Shown here: one piece after another, positions 18,013 through 25,886 of the stretch | Layout of the letters: each line of letters starts with the position of its first letter | Position numbering within the stretch: the first letter of the stretch is position 1 | Source of the DNA: Candidatus Accumulibacter proximus | Lineage (GTDB): Bacteria > Pseudomonadota > Gammaproteobacteria > Burkholderiales > Rhodocyclaceae | Reading direction: 5' to 3' | Assembly: GCA_016709675.1 (NCBI GenBank) | Contig: JADJMH010000037.1 | Span: forward strand, 62,001-126,000 | DNA: 64,000 nucleotides | Translations under genes and position numbers: made by a program | The notes under the pieces: generated by a model | Told to the model about the DNA's origin: nothing | Databases searched by the model: none | Seen by the model: only the letters and a program-made list of their open reading frames with translations

Positions 18013-19002
18013 ATGGCTACGGCGAACCAAGTAAAGGCTCTAGTGAGAAGCCACGCAGACGGCGACGACACGCGCTTCTATGCGGTCGCGATGCAAGTTG
18101 CAGCTCAGGCGGCTCGGAGCGGCCATGGCAAGTTTGCCCAGGATCTGCGCGCGCTTGTAGACCTAGTGAGAGAGCATGCCAAGGCAGCCGAGCCTGTTCT
18201 GCGCAACCTGAAGCCGGTCCCATTGGCTCAGCCGCGAGGGGAACTCGCGGGCCTGCTTACGGTTGACTACCCAAAGACCCGCGTCGTCGACATGGCGCTC
18301 ACCCATGCGCTTTGCACCAAGCTCGACCGGGTCATAACCGAACAGCGCCAGCGTGATCGGATTAGAGAGCACGGCCTCGCGCCGATGCGTAAGCTTCTGC
18401 TCGTCGGTCCGCCCGGCACCGGCAAGACCATGACCGCGGCGGCGCTCGCTGGCGAACTTGGTATACCCCTCTTCAGTATCCAGCTCGACGGGCTGATTAC
18501 GAAGTATCTGGGCGAGACTGCTGCAAAGCTACGGCTGGTGTTCGACGCGATCCAGTCCACGCGCGGTGTGTACCTCTTCGACGAGTTCGACGCGCTCGGC
18601 GGCGAGCGGGGCAGCAAGAACGACGTCGGCGAAATCCGCCGCGTGCTCAACTCTTTCCTCCAGTTCCTCGAGCAGGACGAGTCCGACAGCCTCGTGCTCG
18701 GTGCGACGAACTACGTCGGCTTGCTCGACCGCGCCCTCTTCCGCCGCTTTGATGCCTTGCTTGAGTACGCCCTTCCAAACGCGGACGTTGCGACCCGAGT
18801 GATGCGTACGCGTCTCGGGCTTCTCGACACGTCCTCGCTTAACTGGGACGCTGCTGCGAAGGCTGCCGATGGGCTCAGTCATGCCGAGATCACGATGGCC
18901 TGCGACCAAGCGGCGAAGGACGCGATCCTTGATCACTCCACCGCAGTTCGCGACTCGGATCTGGCTCTCGCCCTCGAGGAACGAAGCAGCACCCACGCGT
19001 AG
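18013..19002 (+). CDS. ietA: AAA ATPase of an IetAS-type defence system
   Basis: This intact 329-residue protein is a FtsH/Cdc48-like AAA ATPase. An N-terminal helical domain (residues 1-100) is followed by Walker A GPPGTGKT (132-139), Walker B GVYLFDEFDAL (185-195), sensor 1 LGATNY (229-234) and arginine fingers in RALFRRFD (240-247). The start at 18013 (MATANQVKAL) has its own GCGATCAAAGCGAT leader and is preferred to the ATG 24 bp upstream. A subtilase gene follows 21 bp downstream on the same strand. An ATPase plus subtilase pair is the composition of IetAS, described first as an incompatibility/exclusion locus on an Agrobacterium Ti plasmid and later as anti-phage. The ATPase probably presents or remodels substrate for the protease partner. 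Confidence 0.85.
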   Translation: MATANQVKALVRSHADGDDTRFYAVAMQVAAQAARSGHGKFAQDLRALVDLVREHAKAAEPVLRNLKPVPLAQPRGELAGLLTVDYPKTRVVDMALTHALCTKLDRVITEQRQRDRIREHGLAPMRKLLLVGPPGTGKTMTAAALAGELGIPLFSIQLDGLITKYLGETAAKLRLVFDAIQSTRGVYLFDEFDALGGERGSKNDVGEIRRVLNSFLQFLEQDESDSLVLGATNYVGLLDRALFRRFDALLEYALPNADVATRVMRTRLGLLDTSSLNWDAAAKAADGLSHAEITMACDQAAKDAILDHSTAVRDSDLALALEERSSTHA

Positions 19003-19022
19003 CCCGTCCAGGAGACCGAAGG

Positions 19023-21584
19023 GTGGTCGTTTCTCGGAACCGCAGGCACATCATCGTCCCGGGCAAGCCCACGACGGAGCGGTACAAGCCGCACGGGCGG
19101 AGGATAGACATCCCGAGGCCCCCGGCTCCACCAAGCCGAGCAGCGCACGGGATGGCGCTCAAGCAGGCGCTCGAATCGGCCGTGGTCGAGGCGCACCAGC
19201 GCCGCGCTGACGCCGGAATCCAGGTGCATGGCGCGGTGCCTGGGCTCTACATCCAGTTCGAGAGCCAGCCCGGCGTCCCCCTGCAGCTCTCGTCACTTGA
19301 GGATGCGCGACAGGGAATCGAACTCGTGGCGGTCAGCTACGCGCAGACCCCCGAAGCAGAGCCGCGACGTATCGAGCGGGCGACGGTCTTCGTTCCCGAA
19401 GGCAAAGTCAAGCACTTCGTTACGCGCTTTGAGAACTACGCGAAGACGACCCCGAAGACGAAGAACGAGCGACGCTACGAGGATATGCTCGACCCGGTGG
19501 GTGCGTTGCGGCTCGCCACGTTGCGGGGGCTCTGGACGGACGCGACCGAGGTCTACCCGGCCGACCGGGAGACGATTTGGTGGGAGGTCTGGCTGCGCCG
19601 GCACGACGGTGGTGAGCTTGCGCGGCTCGTGGAGTTCACGGCCCTCAAGCAACTCGATGTCGCAGCACGGCGTCTGCAGTTCGACGATCGCATCGTGACG
19701 CTGGTGTGCGCGACGGCCGAGCAGCTCTCCGCTTCCCTCGATGTGTTGAACGATCTTGCGGAGGTGCGTCGAGCCAAGGAGACCGCGACGGTCTTCTCGG
19801 ACATGGCGCCCGAAGAGCAGGGCGAGTGGGCCAAGGAATTGCGCGCGCGGACGACGACGGCTGTGGCCGCTGCGCCCGCAGTGTGCATACTCGACACCGG
19901 TGTGACCCGCGGCCATCCTCTGCTCGCGGCATCGCTCGCCACATCCGACTGCCACACTTGCGAGCCCTCGTGGCGTGCCCACGATCACCATGGGCACGGC
20001 ACGGAGATGGCCGGCCTCGCGCTCTATGGCGACCTGACGCCGATGCTCGCTGGCTCAGCCCCAGTGAGACTCAGCCACGGGCTCGAGTCGGTGAAGATCC
20101 TGCCTCCTAATGGCCAGAACCCGCCCGAGCTGTACGGCGCCATCACGGCCGAGGCCACGAGCCGCGTCGAAATTCAGGCGCCTGAGCGACAGCGCTGCTT
20201 CTCCGTGGCCGTGACCGCAACGGACGAGCGCGATCGCGGTCAGCCCACGTCGTGGTCGGCTGCCGTCGATGCGTTGGCCGCCGGGCGTGCTCTCGACGCG
20301 AGCAGCCAGGGCCTTGTCTACCTCGACGATGAGAGCGACCCCGTCCAACGCCTCTTCATCGTGAGCGCTGGGAACGTCGATGAAGGTGCGCTGCAGGTCT
20401 CGCACCTCGATCGCAGCGACACCGATGCGGTCCACGACCCGGCCCAGGCCTGGAACGTGTTGACGGTGGGCGCTTTCACCGAGAAGTCCATCGTCCAGCA
20501 TCCGAAGTGGAATGGCTGGCAACCTGTGGCACCCGCTGGGGAGCTCTCGCCGTGGAGCACGACGGGGGTCGTGTTCGCCGACGCGTGGCCCATTAAGCCG
20601 GATGTCGTTTTCGAGGGCGGCAACGTCGTGAAAAACGCGAAGGGTGAGGTCGACTTTCCTTGCCCCGACCTGTGCCTGCTCTCGACGCACTACCGGCCCG
20701 CGCAAAAAACTTTCGTCCTGAGTTGGGCCACAGGCGCTGCTACAGCGTTGGCTGCGCGCATGGCCGCCATCATCGCGGCCGAGTACCCGACGCTCTGGCC
20801 CGTGACCGTGCGTGCACTCGTCGTTCACTCGGCCGAGTGGACGGCGCAGATGCAAACCCACTTGCGAGGGGCTAGCGGAAAGCGTGCCCGAGCGCGCCTC
20901 GTGCGCCGGTACGGCTTCGGCGTGCCCCACCTCGACCGCGCGTTGCGGAGCGCTGGCAACGCCCTGACGATCATCGCGCAGGACACCATTCGGCCCTTTG
21001 TGCCGAAGGAGTCGAATCCCAACGAGCGGCAGATGGGCGATATCCACTTCTTCGAGTTGCCCTGGCCGCGGGAGGTGCTCCAAGGCCTCGGCGAGACGCC
21101 GGTGCGGCTGCGCGTGACACTTTCTTACTTCGTCGAGCCGAACCCCGGCCGCCTCGGCTGGAAGAAGCGCCACCGCTATGCGTCGCACGGGCTGCGCTTC
21201 GAGGTGAAGGGGCCGACCGAGTCCGTTGATGAGTTCCGCAAGCGCCTCAATCAACGTGCGCTCGACGAGGACGAGGAGCGACCATCGGCGGGAGGCGACT
21301 CATCCGAGTGGTACCTCGGCGAGCAGGCGCGCAATCACGGCTCGATCCACTCGGACATCCTGCAGGGCTTCGCCGCCGACATTGCCGAGCGCGGCGTCAT
21401 TGGCGTCTACCCGGTGAGCGGATGGTGGAAAGACCAGCCCAAGCGGGACCGCAGCGAGAAGGGCGCGCGATACGCGCTCCTCGTGTCGATCGAGACTCCT
21501 GGCGTCGAGACGGACATCTGGACACCGGTGGCCCAGCAGGTCGGCGCAGTCATCGCTGTCGAGTCCCACGGTGTCATTGGCTAG
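19023..21584 (+). CDS. ietS: Subtilase (S8) partner of the IetAS system, catalytic Ser replaced by Gly
   Basis: This 853-residue protein has a ~280-residue N-terminal region and then an S8 peptidase domain. The catalytic Asp is D291 in VCILDTGV, His is H325 in HGHGTEMAG, and the oxyanion Asn is N451 in SAGN. The Ser motif aligns with no gap as WATGAATALAARMAA (568-582), so residue 571, where subtilases have Ser (GTSxA), is Gly (codon GGC, 20733-20735). A single A-to-G change from AGC would explain it. No alternative Ser is suitably placed. The GTG at 19023 is used; no secretion signal is seen, so it acts in the cytoplasm. The C-terminal ~250 residues form a beta-rich domain. With ietA it forms a probable defence unit, possibly inactivated or non-proteolytic. 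Confidence 0.85.
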   Translation: MVVSRNRRHIIVPGKPTTERYKPHGRRIDIPRPPAPPSRAAHGMALKQALESAVVEAHQRRADAGIQVHGAVPGLYIQFESQPGVPLQLSSLEDARQGIELVAVSYAQTPEAEPRRIERATVFVPEGKVKHFVTRFENYAKTTPKTKNERRYEDMLDPVGALRLATLRGLWTDATEVYPADRETIWWEVWLRRHDGGELARLVEFTALKQLDVAARRLQFDDRIVTLVCATAEQLSASLDVLNDLAEVRRAKETATVFSDMAPEEQGEWAKELRARTTTAVAAAPAVCILDTGVTRGHPLLAASLATSDCHTCEPSWRAHDHHGHGTEMAGLALYGDLTPMLAGSAPVRLSHGLESVKILPPNGQNPPELYGAITAEATSRVEIQAPERQRCFSVAVTATDERDRGQPTSWSAAVDALAAGRALDASSQGLVYLDDESDPVQRLFIVSAGNVDEGALQVSHLDRSDTDAVHDPAQAWNVLTVGAFTEKSIVQHPKWNGWQPVAPAGELSPWSTTGVVFADAWPIKPDVVFEGGNVVKNAKGEVDFPCPDLCLLSTHYRPAQKTFVLSWATGAATALAARMAAIIAAEYPTLWPVTVRALVVHSAEWTAQMQTHLRGASGKRARARLVRRYGFGVPHLDRALRSAGNALTIIAQDTIRPFVPKESNPNERQMGDIHFFELPWPREVLQGLGETPVRLRVTLSYFVEPNPGRLGWKKRHRYASHGLRFEVKGPTESVDEFRKRLNQRALDEDEERPSAGGDSSEWYLGEQARNHGSIHSDILQGFAADIAERGVIGVYPVSGWWKDQPKRDRSEKGARYALLVSIETPGVETDIWTPVAQQVGAVIAVESHGVIG

Positions 21585-21665
21585 TACGTGCGGCGTTATT
21601 GCTCTCGGTCGCCAACCAGCAAGACTCCCCGATTCTCCACTCTCGGCATCAAGGAAGTTTCCACC

Positions 21666-21965
21666 GCCTACCAATGCCACGAGCAAACCGCTTGATTGGA
21701 CCACCTGTAAGCTGTTGAGTTTTCAATGGGTAATTCGGGGCACTCGTGGACTTCGGGCCGCCGAGGTGAGCGAGGCCGGAGAGAAAAATTCCCCGGAGAG
21801 AGTGAAAACGGCCAAATCCGGGCGCCTACGGGAAACCACGAAGTCCACAGGAACGCGCACGAACCCGCGCCAACACGCGGGAGTACGCAAAAAAAGACCA
21901 ACCCGATGAGGGGTTGGTCTTCTGGTTTGGTGGTGTTGGCGAGGGACTCCTGGACTGATTGGCCG
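21666..21965 (-). repeat. Copy A of the tRNA-Ile 3' flank, with a decayed tRNA 3' half
   Basis: About 270 bp (21666-21935) match 24549-24795 in the same orientation, including CTACCAATGCCACG, GTGAAAACGGCCAAATCCGG and a terminator hairpin at 21889-21920. On the minus strand the next bases continue into a degenerate tRNA 3' half: AATC-GTCCAGG-AGTCCCT-CG-CACCA words in the same order as in the real tRNA-Ile 3' exon, with small deletions. This looks like an ancient duplicated attachment site or partial tRNA duplication. Confidence 0.75.
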
Positions 21966-22106
21966 CACCCGGGTACATGCGGAGTAGTGGCCGCAACCGA
22001 CCCAGAGCGGAAGTAGCCAGACCTAGGAAGCTGCTATACAACATCGAACGTTAGAGGCAAGGAACAATTCGAAGACTTGCGTGCGGGCATTTTGCGACTG
22101 CAATTG
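21966..22106. other. Short intergenic stretch
   Basis: 141 bp downstream of the convergent end of the minus-strand gene at 22107. Nothing recognisable is seen here. Confidence 0.3.
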
Positions 22107-22682
22107 CTAGGAAACGACTTGGAACCAAGGCTCTGCTTGAACAGCACGACGCAGCGGAGTATCGACCAGAGTCGGAGAGCGCCGAATGTACTCAGCAGCG
22201 CGAGCCTTCCCTTCAGATGGCAGAAGTCGCAGATGCGCGATCGCATTGGCAACCGAGAACGCGTCCTTAACCGAGCTTTTCTGTTGAAAATTTGACCCTA
22301 GATCCGTCCAAACAACCACATCAATACTCTCTTTACGCGCCCAAGGACCTACCGCAGCTAGTGTGGCCTCGGATCTAGCATGACGGCGAGTCCCATCGGC
22401 GAAATAGCATCCGACGTTGGCAAGCGTGGTTCCTTCGCGGCAACGTAGGTCGCTGATGGCGTCGTCAGGATTCTCTCTAGCGCTTATGGAAAATAGTGTA
22501 ACGCACGGCGCACCAAACTGATGATCAATGACTAGCGTAAGGGCTCCGTTTCGCGTTTTAGAGATGCGACTGAACTCAATAGGGAGTGTCGGCCCGTTTG
22601 GCTGCCACGGGCCATGGTGTGAATCGAAATCGGGGCGATGATCCCAAAGCAAAGAGCCCCAACCCAGTATCGCTGTCTTCAT
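22107..22682 (-). CDS. Gamma-glutamylcyclotransferase-like protein
   Basis: This intact 191-residue protein begins MKTAILGWGSLLWDHRPDF. The 'GxGSLxWD' strand-turn near the N terminus, followed by GPTLPIEFSRIS and LTLVIDHQ, is typical of GGCT-like (AIG2/BtrG fold) proteins in bacteria. A catalytic acid is not identified with certainty. The C-terminal region (VKDAFSVANAIAHLRLLPSEGKARAAEYIRR) is helical. An alternative start 6 bp upstream is possible. It lies 29 bp downstream of the Sel1-protease gene on the same strand, so the two could be co-transcribed as cargo of the tRNA-linked island. Confidence 0.7.
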   Translation of the reverse strand: MKTAILGWGSLLWDHRPDFDSHHGPWQPNGPTLPIEFSRISKTRNGALTLVIDHQFGAPCVTLFSISARENPDDAISDLRCREGTTLANVGCYFADGTRRHARSEATLAAVGPWARKESIDVVVWTDLGSNFQQKSSVKDAFSVANAIAHLRLLPSEGKARAAEYIRRSPTLVDTPLRRAVQAEPWFQVVS

Positions 22683-22710
22683 GGTCATGCGCCCTCTTCA
22701 TCTTAGCGAC

Positions 22711-24324
22711 TCATTTCCAGCACTCTACTGCCAGCGTCCATTTTCTTGCTTCATCAGCAAGGTCAGCTGCGGTCTTCTCCCACGAGAAGTAGCTACTGCG
22801 CGTGGTGTACGGAACCTTGTGCGCATCGAGAAAGGACTTCAGAGTCTGTCCACTAACGGCGAAATTGACATTTTGACCGACCTGCCCGGTCGCCTTCGTC
22901 ATCTTCATATCGTCAAGTTTCATTGACACCACTCCGACCACTTCTCCTTTCTTGTTAAGTACGGGACTGCCACTCGAACCAGGTTGCATCGGCGCAGTGA
23001 TTTGAATCTGGTTGGTGTTGTTGCCAAGCCCCGTCAGCGCACTGACGACACCTGGCGAAAGATTGCCGCCAGACGACAAGACCGCATTGAGCGGAAAGCC
23101 AAACGCTACTATTTCTTCGCCTTGCCGCAGCCTCCCCGGTTCGAGCGCTATGGTCGCCGTGTCCGTGACGGCGCCTTGCAACTGCACCAGAGCCAAGTCA
23201 TTGACTTTGTCGGCGATGAGCAGTTTCACGACATCGTCGCGGCCTTGAATGCGAAGTTCAAGGCAATCCCCAGCCACGTGCTGGTTGGTTATGGCATGCC
23301 CCGTCTTGCTAACGAGAAAGATGGTGCCGGATCCACGCTTGCTCCGGGCGTCAGGGGTGGCTGATGGTGCAGGATGGACAGCGGTTCCTTCGCGTACAAG
23401 TATCTCTCCCTTCTTCCAGTTGGATGCAAGGCGTTGCGCTTCAGTTCTTTCATTGGCAGAGAGGCTAGATTCGATGGCGTCGCGAACCGTAGCGCCAGTC
23501 TCTTCCCCGCCCGCAGCTGCCAAGCTTGACCACGCGTAACCGAGAACGACATCCTTGGCCACGCCTTCGCCTCGGTAATAGCTCACGCCTAGAGCAAGTT
23601 GCGCTTCCACATGCCCCTGAGCAGCAGCCTTCTGCCACCACTCCACAGCCTTGGCATGGTCCTTGGCTACGCCTTCGCCATTGTCATACGCCGCGCCAAG
23701 GCTCCACTGCGCGTTGGCTGTCCCTTGGGCTGCCGATTTCCGCCACCACTCCACAGCTCTTGCCAGGTCCTTCGGAACACCGATGCCATCTTGGTAACTA
23801 AGAGCCAGCATGTTCTGTCCGTGGGCGTTCCCCTGTGCCGCTGATTTCTGGAACCATGCAACGGCTTTTGCGGAGTCTTTTGGGACGCCTTCGCCTAACA
23901 CGTACACGACACCGAGGTTGGCCTGCGCCTGGGCGTCCCCCTGTACCGCTGATTCTTGGAGTAATTCAACAGCTTTCACAGAGTCTTTTGGAACACCTTC
24001 GCCTTCGGCGTACATGGTGCCAAGGTAAGCCTGCGCCCGGGCGTCCCCTTGTGCCGCTGATTTTTGGAGTAATTCAACAGCTTTCACAGAGTCTTTCGGA
24101 ACACCTTCGCCTTTATCATAGGCACGACCCAGCGTGTATTGTGCTCTTGCATCCCCACTCGCCGCTTTCTTGACAACCTCCGCTAGTTCCTGCTCGGGCG
24201 ACAACTTCGCCTCTTCGTGAGCCGCAGGCGACACTTGCACGCCATCCCCGCAACCACCGATGAAAGCCGCGAAGGCAAGATGCAGCAAGTAATAGGCGCT
24301 GGTTGATCGACGCTTACATTCCAC
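22711..24324 (-). CDS. Sel1-repeat lipoprotein fused to a trypsin-like serine protease
   Basis: This 537-residue protein starts at a GTG (24324). A short hydrophobic signal ends in the lipobox FIGGC (Cys25), so it should be a lipoprotein. Six Sel1-like repeats of 36 residues follow (about 55-270), each of the form 'AQxxLGxxYxxGEGVPKDxxKAVxxxQKSAAQGxA'. The C-terminal ~200 residues are a chymotrypsin-fold protease with His in ITNQHVAG, Asp in NDLALVQ and Ser in PGSSGSPV, all present. Sel1 repeats bind proteins, so the enzyme probably acts on, or is regulated by, a periplasmic partner. The repeats are so alike at DNA level that unequal recombination is likely. Confidence 0.88.
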   Translation of the reverse strand: MECKRRSTSAYYLLHLAFAAFIGGCGDGVQVSPAAHEEAKLSPEQELAEVVKKAASGDARAQYTLGRAYDKGEGVPKDSVKAVELLQKSAAQGDARAQAYLGTMYAEGEGVPKDSVKAVELLQESAVQGDAQAQANLGVVYVLGEGVPKDSAKAVAWFQKSAAQGNAHGQNMLALSYQDGIGVPKDLARAVEWWRKSAAQGTANAQWSLGAAYDNGEGVAKDHAKAVEWWQKAAAQGHVEAQLALGVSYYRGEGVAKDVVLGYAWSSLAAAGGEETGATVRDAIESSLSANERTEAQRLASNWKKGEILVREGTAVHPAPSATPDARSKRGSGTIFLVSKTGHAITNQHVAGDCLELRIQGRDDVVKLLIADKVNDLALVQLQGAVTDTATIALEPGRLRQGEEIVAFGFPLNAVLSSGGNLSPGVVSALTGLGNNTNQIQITAPMQPGSSGSPVLNKKGEVVGVVSMKLDDMKMTKATGQVGQNVNFAVSGQTLKSFLDAHKVPYTTRSSYFSWEKTAADLADEARKWTLAVECWK

Positions 24325-24548
24325 GCACTTTATCCCCCAAGTCGATTCCCTTTCTATTTCCTACGACGGTGGCACTACGACGGTGGCAAATTATAATCTT
24401 TTCCCTAGCCGCCACTTGGACACGTCAAGTCCGGCGGACGAGCGAGCGTTGCTTGCGAAGGTTTCGGCACGACAGCGAGAGCGTCTGTTTCGACGAACAC
24501 GTGCGACGGTCCGTTCTTGGGCGATGGTTTGGCGCCGCTGTTTCCATT
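24325..24548. other. Upstream region of the Sel1-protease gene
   Basis: 224 bp between the GTG start and copy B of the flank repeat. It holds a 14-bp tandem duplication (CTACGACGGTGGCA twice, 24361-24388) directly followed by AT-rich AAATTATAATC, a possible -10 region on either strand. No gene is convincing here. Confidence 0.4.
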
Positions 24549-24795
24549 GCCTACCAATGCCACGCATAAACCGCTTGATTGGACAACGTATAAGCTATTG
24601 ATTCATAACGGTGCGATTTCATGAACTCGTGGACTTCGGCCTCTAGCGGGCAGCAAGGCCGGAGAGAAAAATGGCCAAGAGAGAGTGAAAACGGCCAAAT
24701 CCGGGCGCACGTGCGAAACCTCGAAGTCCACAGGAACACGCGGGAGTACGCAAAAAAAAACCAACCCGATGAGGGGTTGGTCTTCTTGTTTGGTG
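24549..24795 (-). repeat. Copy B of the tRNA-Ile 3' flank
   Basis: Direct repeat of 21666-21935. This copy runs straight into the CCA end of the tRNA-Ile gene at 24791, so it is the original downstream flank of the tRNA (minus strand). Confidence 0.85.
24752..24784 (-). terminator. Rho-independent terminator of the tRNA-Ile gene
   Basis: On the minus strand AAGACCAACCCC-TCAT-CGGGTTGG is followed by nine T residues, 7 nt after the tRNA CCA end. The duplicate copy at 21889-21920 keeps the same hairpin. Confidence 0.85.
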
Positions 24796-25116
24796 GGCCC
24801 GCAGGGACTTGAACCCTGGACCAAAGGATTATGCTTGCCACTACGGCTTTCGCCGCCCCTTTCGGGTTTGTGGTCTGGACTATACCTTCCCGTTACAGGC
24901 TGGCCGTCTAGTCTCTACACCTTTCCCCGCACTGCTCGGGGACTTGGCTCGGTATTGGCGTATTCTGAGGAAGTTAGCTTCCACCGAATTTGACCAGTTC
25001 TACCCGCAACCAGCGCAAAGCTGGCAACGGGCAACCCATGAGGACACCCAAACAGCTGATGATGCGCAGGCTGCCCTCGCTAAGTCCTCTGCTCTGACCA
25101 ACTGAGCTACAGGCCC
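24791..25116 (-). tRNA. tRNA-Ile(CAU), interrupted by a group I intron
   Basis: The 5' exon (25116-25083, 34 nt) starts GGGCCTGTAGCTCAGTTGG and ends GAGGACT. The 3' exon (24833-24791, 43 nt) runs CATAATCCTTTGGTCC to CGGGCCCACCA. Joined they make a 77-nt cloverleaf with acceptor GGGCCTG/CGGGCCC, T-loop TTCAAGT, encoded CCA and anticodon CAT. A CAU anticodon could be Met or the Ile tRNA modified by TilS; the G-C-rich acceptor and the GAGGA/TCCTT anticodon stem resemble betaproteobacterial tRNA-Ile2. The intron sits between U33 and C34. Confidence 0.88.
24834..25082 (-). ncRNA. Group I self-splicing intron in tRNA-Ile
   Basis: This ~249-nt insertion follows a U (last exon base) and ends with G, as group I introns do. 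Core elements are in order on the minus strand: P4/Q-like TACCGAGCCAAG, the R element GGTGTAGAGACTAGACGG, and the S element AAGGTATAGTCCAG. These words are nearly those of the Azoarcus tRNA-Ile(CAU) intron and the cyanobacterial tRNA-Leu intron (small IC3 subclass). No homing endonuclease frame is present. Exact ends are inferred from restoring a normal anticodon loop; the internal guide pairing was not modelled fully. Confidence 0.88.
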
Positions 25117-25361
25117 GGGGCGTATTTTACAGGCTTCCAGCCCAATGACCACTGGCCCTGGCCGCGGCAGCAGTTCTCATTTCAAACCCACGCAAGGCGG
25201 CTGTTGGCGTAGGTTGTCGCACGAGGATTGGCAGACTTGGGCGATGAAGATTGAGGGAAACTACGGCTGTTCTGAAAATAATGCTGGTAAACAGTGTGTT
25301 ATGGTGTTAACCTCGAAATTGATCGAAGTATTGATGATTTTAAGGCGCCCAGCCCATTTCA
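25117..25361. other. Upstream region of the tRNA-Ile gene
   Basis: About 245 bp holding the tRNA promoter (minus strand) and the left flank of the ISNCY remnant. No gene is seen. Confidence 0.35.
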
Positions 25362-25886
25362 ACCGTTGCCCCCATCCCCTTGCCGAGCCCCGCCGTCGCC
25401 TTGATCGAGAAGGTTCGAGATGGATTCCGGGCTTTACCGGACGGGCGCAAGCGAAGCAACGCCCGGCTCTATGAGATGGAGGATGCGGCCCTGTCGGCCT
25501 TCGCCGTGTTTTTCTCGCAAAGTCTGTCCTTCCTGGATAGCCAAGTCAGGATGCAGAAGCAGTTACCGTGAAACAACGAAAAACCGTCATATAAACAATT
25601 GACTACGTCGGAAGCTGACTCTCGCCGGCCAAATCGCCCGTTGGGGTGAAAGTCGTTTCATTATCTGGGGTGGCGCGACACAGCTCTCGCAATGATCGTT
25701 GGGGCGAAACAATGCCTCTTCGCTGTTCGGGGTGCATGAGATTCCCTGCGATAACCAGATTCGCAATCTGCTCCTTGACGCTCGCGGGAATGGACCCGTC
25801 TTTTGCTCAAGAAACGGACCCACCTGAAGGACAAAACTTACCGCTTTGTCATCATGGCTTTGCGCGCGAAAATGCTGCGCGCAAAG

